From: Bettongia penicillata ogilbyi
Taxonomy: Eukaryota > Chordata > Mammalia > Diprotodontia > Potoroidae
Direction: 5' to 3'
DNA: 64,000 nucleotides
Assembly (NCBI GenBank): GCA_023548195.1
Contig: JAJHZJ010000041.1
Location: 1,240,001-1,304,000 of the forward strand
Positions 55,395-64,000 of the stretch are shown here, piece by piece. A program made the position numbers and the translations under genes. Numbering within the stretch: the first letter of the stretch is position 1; every line of letters begins with the position of its first letter. The notes under the pieces are model-generated. The model searched no databases, was not told where the DNA came from, and saw nothing but the letters and a program-made list of their open reading frames with translations.

Positions 55395-55850
55395 CTTCTG
55401 ATTCATTTCTTACCACACTAAACCTTCCTTTCTCAGTTTACTTTGCAGGTTTCTTGTCTCCTTATTGATTCTTTAAGGTGGGAATTTCCTGAGGTTCTAT
55501 AATTGGCCCTTTTCTCTCCCTATTTCCTATCAAGTAAAGTTTGATATTCAAAGTCTTCTACAATCTTCCACAATCCACAATCTTATTCCTCTAGCTTGGT
55601 TTCATACGATTCCTTTCTATGCTCTAGATTCCTTGCTTTCCCTCATACACACTTGGCATTTTGCTGTCTTACGCCTTTGTTCATATTGTTTTCTATACTT
55701 TGCAGCACCTCCTTCACCTGTTGTTTCTATCTACCCTGTAAAGTCCAACTCAAAGATCACTACCTGAAGGGAAGCTTTCCCTGATCTACCTTTTAAGAAA
55801 TGGCCTTTTCCCCACCTCAAGTTTCATAAAGTACTTTGCCCATACTTCTC
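55395..55850 (+). mobile_element. L2 3' part
   Basis: AAAGTCTTCTACAATCTTCC, CTGTCTTACGCCTTTGTTCA, TGTAAAGTCCAACTCAAAGA and AAGGGAAGCTTTCCCTGATC. Confidence 0.8.
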
Positions 55851-55854
55851 TTGT

Positions 55855-56180
55855 GGAGTTTCCCCAACAGCTGACCTCTCAGTATAGGGAACAGGTGGAG
55901 GAAACAGGCACCCAAGTTGACAGACATACTTATCCATTTCAAGAGAGCCTTATTTCACCAGAAAAATTAATGCAGAAGGGACAGTGGACTCACATGAGCC
56001 CATGAACAATGTAGAAAATGACATAAATACAAGAGTTGCCAAAAAAGAAAATGGAAAAGGCTTCAGTCCAGGGTGGGAACAACTCCCTCATGAAATCTTT
56101 CACTTTATAACACTTTGTCCCCTGTAGCTGTAACTCTTTCCTTCATCATCTCTGACTTTTGACTTCCTCCTTCTTCTTCT
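55855..56180. other. Upstream DNA with no recognised feature
   Basis: No repeat or gene recognised. Confidence 0.4.
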
Positions 56181-56184
56181 TCTT

Positions 56185-56402
56185 GTTCGGTCATTCCAAC
56201 TGTATCTGACTCTTTGTGACTCCATTTTGAGGTTTTCTTGGCAAAGATACTGGAATAGTTTGCTATTTCTCCTTTTCCAGCTCATTTTACATATGAGGAA
56301 ACTGAGGGAAACAGGGTTAAGTGAATTGCTCAGTGTGACACAGCTAGTAAGTGTCCATGCTAGATTTGAACTCAATTTTTCCTGACCCCAGGCCTGGCTC
56401 TC
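56185..56402 (-). mobile_element. Marsupial tRNA-derived SINE, inserted between L2 parts
   Basis: GTCATTCCAACTGTATCTGA, TGAGGTTTTCTTGGCAAAGA, CATTTTACATATGAGGAAAC, ACACAGCTAGTAAGTGTCCA and CCAGGCCTGGCTCTCTAG. Confidence 0.92.
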
Positions 56403-56675
56403 TAGCTTCTAGACTTTGTTCCAGTCCCAGCTAAAATTTCACTTTCTACAAGAATCCAATCCTAAACCTACTTAATTCTAGTGCCTTCCCTTTATTGATT
56501 ATTTCTTATTTATCCTGTCAATAAGTTGTTTGTACTTAATTGTTTAAATATCATGTCCCCCATCAGAATGTGAGCTCCTTGAAGACAGGATCTGGCTTTT
56601 ACCTTTTTGTCTACTCCTAGTGAATAGCACAGTATCTGCCACTTAGTAGGTGCTTAATAAATGCTTATTGACTGA
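56403..56675 (+). mobile_element. L2 3' end
   Basis: AGTCCCAGCTAAAATTTCAC, TTAATTCTAGTGCCTTCCCT, GAATGTGAGCTCCTTGAAGA and AGTAGGTGCTTAATAAATGC. Well preserved. Confidence 0.92.
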
Positions 56676-56679
56676 TAGG

Positions 56680-58515
56680 AAGGAAATGTGTTATATTTGT
56701 GTTTCTGCAATACTCATTAATACTTGGATATGTACAAAGAGCAGATTAGTTTCTTTCTTGAAGGAGAAAGTAAAAAAAAAACACAAGTGGAACAATTCTC
56801 CAGTTTCTAGGTTCTAAGGGAAAATGAAGTGTTCCTTGAAAGAATTGGCTGGGGTGGGGGGCAGGCAGTGTAGAAATGTCTTTCAAGGAGGAAACAGAAA
56901 AAGGATATGAAAATACAGAGAAGAATCCTAATGTGGATCAGCAGGTTGAAGGGTAGAAGAGTGTGATACAAAGAAAAGAAGACAAACCCCTGAAAATTTG
57001 GCATTAAATAGTTATGAGGATCTTCCTGGAAAGACCTAGACCATCACAAGAGAAAGCAGCTTCTTATACTCTAAGGAATAGTAATGTGGCTTCACAGAAT
57101 CCATTAGGTGAAAGGTCAACAAGAGATGAATAATGGTGACTGTCCTCATTGAAGGCTACCAAGGTAGCTATTTGTCAATGTGACATAAGCAATAGAGAGA
57201 TCTGATGTTTTTCTAGTGACTTTATCCAGGACATGAAGTACAGTTCCCGAGACTCGTCAAACCTGATGATCAGTCCTGACTCCTTGTGATTCACAAGGAT
57301 TGAAATTTGCCTTCCAAAAGACACCTAGAAACCATTGCTAAAGACTATAAAGTCCCGACCAAAGGAAAAAAAGGAAAATTTGGGGCATTTTCATCATTTA
57401 TATCAATGGAAGGTAGGGGATTCAGAAGACGAAAGCAGATTTGAGAAGTGAACAGATAACTAAGGAAGATATCTAATAATAAAAATTGGATTTCTGAGTC
57501 ACTGATTTGAAAAAACCAAATGAGTTGGCCCCACTGTTCGGGAAATTTTTAAAATTATACAAGTGTAACACATGATGCAAGACCCTAGATCTTGACTTAC
57601 ATGAATTGGATTGTTTCTGAGGGTTGTTTCCAAAATAACTATCCTTTTAACTCATGTTGTCTCCATTTAGAGTTTACTCCAAGGAAAACTCAATATAGCA
57701 TCTAAGTTTACAGAGACATAGATAAAAGGAGTCACAAGTTCCTTCAAACGCATTCATGGTAATAGATCCTTTCGTCAAGTACCAGACAGCATTAATTTCA
57801 TCCCACAGATAAGGCAGAAGTTTCAGAGGATTCACAGGAATCCACGAGTATATAAAGTATTCACAATAAACGGAATTTTCTTCCTTCTTTTGGAGATCCT
57901 ACACTTCCACTGTGTCCTCAAGGCATTCATATTCAGCACCATCCTTTAGTTTGGGACCTGCTTAGCAAGAAGTTGACCTTGAAACTGCCAGCAGAGCATC
58001 CTTCTAGGCTCAACATTTCAATGAGACTGCAGCCTTCACATTCATGCCACTACCACTCTTCTGTTTGGAGTCCCTCCAAAAGGGAAGCACATTTGGGACT
58101 TCTAGATGGACAATATTGTCAAAGTACTGGTGAGTTCTTGTATTTCCCCCCATCTACCCTTAAGAAATTCTCTAAGGATTTGAACTCCACTAAAAGGTAA
58201 ACATCTTTGGGGCTGCTGGATAAATGACCCCAATTCCACTGGATCTTCACTATCTGTATAACTCAATGTAATAACAGTAGAAAGTCCAAGATCTTTGATC
58301 CTCTGTATTATAGTGTGGCACTACTCTTCCTAGTGCCAAATGGTTGATCCTCTTCTCTTATAGAAGACTGATTTGATCAAGAAATCCCCCTTATGTTAAT
58401 ACTTACTTTTTAAAAAATTAACTAGATTCTATCATGTCTTCCAGCTAATGTCTTAATTTATAAAAAAGAGCTCTCAGATTTAGGATTACCCACAAGGCAA
58501 TCTCCAAAGCTAGCA
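56680..58515. other. Upstream DNA with no recognised feature
   Basis: About 1.8 kb of ordinary-complexity sequence with few repeats. Open frame 57973-58200 (plus) has no recognisable motif. Confidence 0.4.
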
Positions 58516-58525
58516 CTGTCTAGGA

Positions 58526-58719
58526 TAGGGGTATGGGGAGTCCATAGCTCCAAGGCCACATGCGGCCTTCTAGGTCCTTTGGTGTGGCCTTTTGACTGAG
58601 TCCAAATTTTACAGAACAAATCCTTTTATTAAGGGGATTTGTCCTGTGAAGTTTGGATTTGGATTTGGAGGATCTAGAAGGCCACATGTGTCCTCCAGGT
58701 TACAGATTTCCCACCCTGA
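58526..58719. mobile_element. hAT fold-back MITE with 8-bp target duplication
   Basis: The element is roughly palindromic: GGCCACATGCGGCCTTCTAG on the left is mirrored by CTAGAAGGCCACATGTG on the right, and ACAGAACAAATCC by GGATTTGTCCTGT at the centre. Ends TAGGGGTATGGGGAG and the complement of TTTCCCACCCTGA. Flanks GTCTAGGA (58518-58525) and GCCTAGGA (58720-58727) form an 8-bp duplication. Confidence 0.85.
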
Positions 58720-58729
58720 GCCTAGGAAA

Positions 58730-59305
58730 TTCTTCCTTCTCCAACTAGTAGACTAAGGTTTAAGAATGATACTCACCAGGAATTCCTTTCTTGGGCTCTG
58801 TGAATAAATGTCTGCCTGTGCCAAAAGGCTTACTGGCTCTTTGGCAGAAGGAACACATTTCCAATTACTGCTCTCTCAGGATCTCTCCAGAAGAAAGGCA
58901 AAAAGAAAAAAATATTTTAAGTAAATTTAAAGCTCAAAATAATCAGTTGACTCTATTTTGTACCATAGCATCTGTTGTGGATCCTGCCACAAGAGTCTGT
59001 CCTCCAATTATCCAAGACAATAATTCCTTTTGGGAATGCTCCTATCAGTAAAATTCATTCTCTAGGAATTGCCAAGGGTTATCTCCAAACCAGCTACTTA
59101 GGGGATGGTTCTAGTCACCGAGACTTCATCAAATATCTTTAGTCCTCTCAACAAAGTGACAATGTGCATCTTCTTACCCTCTATAGGGAGATACTTTCCA
59201 AAAGTCCTGGTCAGGAAATTCTCTTGATCAACCCCTTAGAGGAAAATTATTTAAATGCTCAAACCCTCAGCTCTAGCCATGTCACTACTGGATTTATGCT
59301 CCACA
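58730..59305. other. Upstream DNA with no recognised feature
   Basis: Open frame 58791-59051 (plus, 86 codons) has no motif I recognise. No repeat recognised. Confidence 0.4.
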
Positions 59306-59309
59306 GTGA

Positions 59310-60060
59310 CCAGTTACTGGAAGAAATATTAAATAAATAGAACCAAAATATTCAAAGCAACACTATATTGAAAAAAGGCTGGAAACAAAATTGTTGTTGG
59401 GTTTGTCCTTCATTATCGAAGAGGACCATGACATCAAGATGATGACATGACTTACAATTGATTTTGATTTGAGTGAGGGAAGGCTGTGCAAGGTCAGCAA
59501 CCTCACTCTCTTCTCCTGAGCCGTCTGGGTCCAATGGCTGGATATTCATTAGGATGATTGGAGATGGCCCGGGACATAATATGAGATTCTGTCCCTTTCA
59601 GGCTAAGATCCTATCACACTCTCACTTTGAGTGAGATATACCCATTCAATGAATAGGCTTCTTTTAATTACTCAAGGGATGGCCCCTTTAATAAAAAAAA
59701 AAATCAAACTGGGAGGGGAAGACCCTCAGCGTTCCTGGGTAAAAGAGAAACAGTAGAGGAAGGGCAGAAGAAAAAGAGTAAGATGATAAAAGGGAGAGCA
59801 GGTTAAGGGAGTCAGTAGTCAGAAGCAAACACTTTTCAGGAGGGACAGGGTTAAAAGAGAGAAGAAACAGAAGAAAATAGGATGGAGGGAAATATGAGAG
59901 TGGGAAACAAAATTATTTGCTCAATGACTGAGGAATTTCAAAACAAATTGTGTTATATAAATTTTGTATAATACAACTAAACTAATGATCCAAAGTTATG
60001 GTCAAATACTCTATTGGTGTGTATGGGGGGAAAGTGCAATATCAACTTTGTACATTTCTG
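59310..60060 (+). mobile_element. L1 fragment split by a composite repeat
   Basis: 59310-59392 (ATTGAAAAAAGGCTGGAAAC) joins to 59903-60060 (GGAAACAAAATTATTTGCTC, AAACAAATTGTGTTATATAA) as one diverged L1 ORF2 tail. Confidence 0.65.
59393..59902. mobile_element. Composite retroelement with perfect 12-bp target duplication
   Basis: The left part (59393-59704) matches the repeat at 47850-48150 (CCTTCATTATCGAAGAGGAC, AGGCTGTGCAAGGTCAGCAA, AATGAATAGGCTTCTTTTAA) and ends in an A-run. The right part (59705-59902) is purine-rich (AGTAGAGGAAGGGCAGAAG, CAGGAGGGACAGGGTTAAAA). GGAAACAAAATT flanks the whole unit at 59381-59392 and 59903-59914. Confidence 0.7.
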
Positions 60061-60064
60061 TAAT

Positions 60065-60950
60065 GATAAAATTTTCTGCACTGTACAGTCACTGCCCTAG
60101 CTCTGATCTTCATTACTTATTTCTTGGACTTTTCCCCTGAGCCCTCCCCCATTCAGATCCATCCTCCACAAAACTGACAAAGTGATTTTCTTAAATGACG
60201 GTTTAATCAGGTTTCCCTCCCAATCAATGAACTACAATGACTTCCTTTTACTTCTGGGATGAAATATAAACTCTTTTTGGTGTCATCACAAACTTGATCC
60301 TTCTCTACCTTTTCCAATCTTTTTTACACATTATTCCTCTCCACAGACTCTTCTATCCAGACACACTGGATCAATCACCTGTGTCCTTGTCTTTGCACTC
60401 GTTGCCCTCCATTACTAGAATGCCCTTCCTCTTCTATTTCCACCTCTTTAAATCATTAGTTTTCTTCCACACTCAATTCAAGGGCCATTACCTGATCACT
60501 GCCCCTAGTAATCACCCCCTTCCCAAAATATACTGCATTCATTTTGTGTAGATTTAGATATAGATCTCTTATACTTAAATATGTAAATATTTCACATTAG
60601 AACATAAGCTCTCTATTTTAAAGAGAATGCACAAAAAACAACAGAAAGAAGGAAATTCAGAAGGAAACACTGGCAAGCGGGAAAGCTCTGAAAATAATGT
60701 GTTGAATTACATATATAGATATAAATATTTAAACAAGCTATATGTAAGAGACTTGTGGTTTCATATGCAGTCTTTTTTTTCTGTTCTACTTTGTATATGG
60801 AAATGGTAATGGGGACGCAAGTTAAATGCAGAATAAAAAAAATTAAGATGAATGTAAGATTCTTGAAAACAAGGGCTGTGTTCCACTGTCTTTGTATCAC
60901 CAGAACTTAAGAAAGTACCCAGCACATAGTAAATGCTTCCTAATTGGTGA
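60065..60950 (+). mobile_element. L2 3' end split by an L1 3' fragment
   Basis: 60065-60610 holds CAAAACTGACAAAGTGATTT, GAACTACAATGACTTCCTTT and AGGGCCATTACCTGATCACT. 60845-60950 resumes with GTAAGATTCTTGAAAACAAG and CCAGCACATAGTAAATGCTT. Confidence 0.85.
60615..60843 (+). mobile_element. L1 3'-end insertion in L2
   Basis: GTAAGAGACTTGTGGTTTCA, TTGTATATGGAAATGGTAAT and an A-rich end resemble the 3' UTR family at 46800-47205 and 50390-50745. Confidence 0.6.
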
Positions 60951-61060
60951 TAATGTTGTGGACAGTGTGAAATATACTAAAAAATAAAATTTTAGAAGAA
61001 TGAGAAAAAGATTAGCTAAACAAAATTTTCAAAATATTTTCATTATTAATAATATTTTAG

Positions 61061-61313
61061 TGGACAGATAGGTGACATCGTGGATAGGGTGCTGAGCCAA
61101 GAATCGAAAAGACTTGACTTCAGATCTGGTTTCAGATGCTTACTAGCTATGTGACCCTGGGTAAGTCACTTAACCCTGCTTTCTTTGGTTTCTTTATCTG
61201 TAAAATGAGCTGGATAAGGATATGTAGTATCTTTGCCAAGAAAACTGCAAAAGGGGTCACCAAGAGTTGGACACGACTGAAAAATGACTAAGCAACAGCA
61301 ACAACAAAAAAAA
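61061..61313 (+). mobile_element. Marsupial tRNA-derived SINE with target duplication
   Basis: TGGACAGATAGGTGACATCG, TAGCTATGTGACCCTGGGTA, AAATGAGCTGGATAAGGATA, AGAGTTGGACACGACTGAAA and a CAACAACAAAAA tail. Flanks AATATTTTAG (61051-61060) and AACATTTTAG (61314-61323). Confidence 0.93.
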
Positions 61314-61324
61314 AACATTTTAGA

Positions 61325-62740
61325 GAGAGTAATTTAATTGAATAGTCATTACTTTTTAAAATCTTGGCTTAACACTTTTGATAAGGTCATTCAAAGGTCT
61401 GGTTCAAATTGATTTTTAACATAACTAAAAATGATACCTCACAAAGATTTATAGATCTAAATGGGAAAAGTGTATCATTGTACTTACTGAGTCTTAATCA
61501 TTCTTTTTATAATTTTCTTCATGAATTATGCAAAGGTTTTTGTGAAAATTTGGTGATTAAATTAGCATTTTTCCCTAATATCAATTATTCTTGAATATAG
61601 GAAATTGTTGCATTTTTATATTTTTAACAAATAGGTTTGAAACCCATTGAAACTTTATTTGTAAGATTTTTAAAGTTTAAAAAAAATTTCATGTCCAAGT
61701 TATTTTTTTTAAAGTGTGCAAATATTAGAATCTTTATAGGACATACATACACCATTTTCAGCAATCAAATCACATAACCATGGTAAAATTTCTAAACTTC
61801 TATGTTCAGAATGCTCATTGCATAGCATGAATATAATTGCTTTCTAAAGCAACTACTATCTTACTCATCATTAATATGTCACCTTTATGTTGAAGGGACA
61901 TATTCAGTGTTTGTTTTCCTTTAAATATATGTATACTACAGACTTTTCATCTAAAAAAAAATCAGGAAATTTAAAACTTGTATTTTTGTAAAAAAAAATA
62001 TACATACATTTGGGTGTATGTGTGAATATATAATATATATTTTACATATATATTTATAGATATTTTACTTATATATATATACATACATATAAAATCTTTG
62101 AGTTCAGCAATTCCTTTAATACATTGGCAACAAGAGAAAACTAGTGAATTTCTTTGGAGGACAAAAGATTTTCATGGTTACCCCATATTTCATTGCAAAG
62201 TATTGTAAAGAAATTAATATTTCTGGTTGGTTTTTTTCTTCTTTTAAATAAAAATTAAACACATCCAGACCAATCTATGATACTTTGTGCCTGTCTATCT
62301 GAAACTTTGTGGCAACAGTTTGCCTGTGAATGCTGTTATAAATGCATTTCATAGGTAAGGATTATTTCTATAAATTTAACCCCAAGTACTTCCTTTCGTT
62401 CCAGTCAAAGCAGCTACTTCCCCAGTAGTTTCTCTACACATATTTCCTTTAGTTTCAGGGGAAGTTCTTGCCTTATTTTATCACAAAATAGAGGCCTATG
62501 GAGCTTAGAGAGATTAATGAGAAGTGAGTCTCTCGGGCAACTCACTTTATCTGTGTCTCAGGTTCTTTACCTGCTTTTAACCATTTTTTTCCTATTTTTG
62601 CATATTGGTAGACACAAGGCTGTCTTGGTTTGCAAATTCTAGGTAATTCGAGCCTCTTTTATGTGGTTATTAACAATTTGAATTCCTCAGAAAACTGTTT
62701 TTGTTCTTTTAACCTGCTTGTATTTATTTACTTTTTATTT
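61325..62740. other. Very AT-rich upstream DNA
   Basis: No gene or repeat family recognised apart from an ATAT/ACAT simple repeat at about 62000-62095. Confidence 0.45.
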
Positions 62741-62744
62741 TTGG

Positions 62745-62880
62745 CAAGGCAATTGAGGTTAAGTGATTTGTCCCAGGTCACACAGCTAGTAAGTGTCAAG
62801 TATTTACAGCTGGATTTGAACTCAGATCCTCCAGACTGCAGGGGTGGTGCTCTATCCACTGTGTCATTTAGCTACCTGCT
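62745..62880 (-). mobile_element. Marsupial tRNA-derived SINE, 5' half
   Basis: Complement of the SINE head: TCACACAGCTAGTAAGTGTC, GGATTTGAACTCAGATCCTC, GTGCTCTATCCACTGTGTCA. Confidence 0.9.
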
Positions 62881-62984
62881 TGTTAGATTGAACTTATGTG
62901 TATATTAGACATTAATATTCATTTTTTGATAGTTTCTTGATGTCAATATGCCAAATATATGGGAATTAAAGCAGTCTTTAAGGA

Positions 62985-63905
62985 AAAAAAATTGTCTGGA
63001 AAATTTTTATTAACAATGAAAGAAAAAAGAAATCCAATGAATTCAGCAAATTCCCAAAATTTGGAATAAGAAGTAGGAATTCACAATGAGTGTAGAGCTA
63101 GTAAAGGAAACTGCCCAAAATTATGCTATCTAGTTATGTGGAACAAAATGGAAAACTTAAAGAAAATGGATAAATTTACAAAAATATAAAATATGCAAGT
63201 CAAAACAAAAACTGGAGTTCCCAAACTGCTCAATCTCAGAAAAGGAAATTTAATTAACCTTAAAGGAATTCTTTCACCAAAAGATAAAAGAAAAACTCAA
63301 GATCAAGTGATACAATTGAATTCTATCAAGAATTTTAAAATAGATACAAAATAAAAAAAATTTAATCTTTTCAAAACTAGAGAAATAAGGTACTCTAAAA
63401 ATTCTGTTTATGAGATAAATGTGATCCAGGGAGAGAAAAAACAGAGAAAGAGAATTATAAGCTGATATCTCTAGTGAATAATGACTCAAGTAATTTAAAC
63501 ACAATATTTAAATTAGACTACATATATCCGAAATTACTCATCATTAAATCACATTCATATCAGTGATGAAAATAGATCAATAAATCATATAAAAACATGA
63601 TTTAATAATTAATATTGAAATACTCTTGGTTCAAAACATTAACAAGCATAGACCTAGAAGGACCTTTCCTCAATACGATTAAAAGCATTTACATAAACCT
63701 AATAGCTAGCAGTATTGTAATGATGACCCACTGAAAACTTTCCCAATACAATCAAGAGTGAAGCAATGATGCCCTTTTTATCCACTATTATTTGACATAA
63801 TAAAAAAATGATACCTAGATCGATAAGACAAGAAAAGGAAATTAAAATAAAAAATATTGGCCAAGAAGGCAATGTCATACCTTAGATAGAGAATGTGTGA
63901 AAAAA
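62985..63905 (+). mobile_element. L1 ORF2 reverse-transcriptase region fragment
   Basis: 63440-63870 follows the L1 RT domain: a decayed PISLVNNDSSNLN block, then SHSYQ, then FPIQSRVK with CPFYPLLFDIIKKM, the remnant of the QGCPLSPLLFN motif, and IRQEKEIKIKNIGQEGN. Frames are broken by stops, so no active enzyme is encoded. The SINE at 63909 interrupts it. Confidence 0.75.
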
Positions 63906-63908
63906 TAT

Positions 63909-64000
63909 GGGCAACTAGATAGCACAGCGAATGAAGTAATAGGCCTGGAGTTAGAAGACTCATCTCCCTGAGTTAAAATCTGGCCTCAGACATTAGCTGT
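63909..64000 (+). mobile_element. Marsupial tRNA-derived SINE, cut by window edge
   Basis: GGGCAACTAGATAGCACAGC, AGGCCTGGAGTTAGAAGACT and CTGGCCTCAGACATTAGCTG. It continues past the window. Confidence 0.9.

Overview
The window is vertebrate nuclear DNA, almost certainly from a marsupial. It is AT-rich and packed with decayed interspersed repeats. Several repeats are families I associate with marsupial genomes: a tRNA-derived SINE (head GGCAGCTAGGTGRCACAGTG, tail matching RTE/BovB-type LINEs), marsupial L1 3' ends, and many L2, CR1/L3 and MIR fragments. There are no bacterial-style genes, operons or CRISPR arrays. The species cannot be fixed from this sequence alone.

The only intact protein-coding feature I recognise is the first coding exon of PRKCH (protein kinase C eta) on the minus strand at 36959-37318. 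It starts at an ATG and ends at a GTAAGT splice donor after codon 120. It lies in a CpG island (about 36900-38340) that must hold the promoter and 5' UTR. Everything from 36958 down to 1 is therefore intron 1 of PRKCH, and no second exon was recognised there. Everything above about 38350 is upstream or intergenic DNA.

Intron 1 (1-36958) carries an LTR-like segment near the left edge, many L2/CR1/L1/MIR/SINE remnants, a processed-pseudogene relic of PRMT1 (about 9960-10420), a 7SL RNA retropseudogene (15731-16008), a 23-unit TA microsatellite, a repeat-poor stretch that may be regulatory (18125-18660), and a cluster of strong hairpins (24909-25105). The upstream side (38350-64000) begins with a GT microsatellite. 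Next comes a decayed, inverted partial copy of PRKCH exon 1 (about 38985-39160), then opposed L2 copies, an internally deleted L1 split by an RTE-like repeat and a hAT MITE, an ORF1-only (HAL1-like) L1 flanked by a target-site duplication, further SINE/L2/hAT insertions, and an L1 reverse-transcriptase fragment at the right edge.

The most interesting items are the inverted PRKCH exon relic beside the live promoter, the ORF1-only L1, the fold-back hairpins, the two recognisable retropseudogenes, and an L2 element inserted inside an L1. Repeat family names are my recognition from memory, without a database search; repeat boundaries are approximate unless a target-site duplication is quoted.
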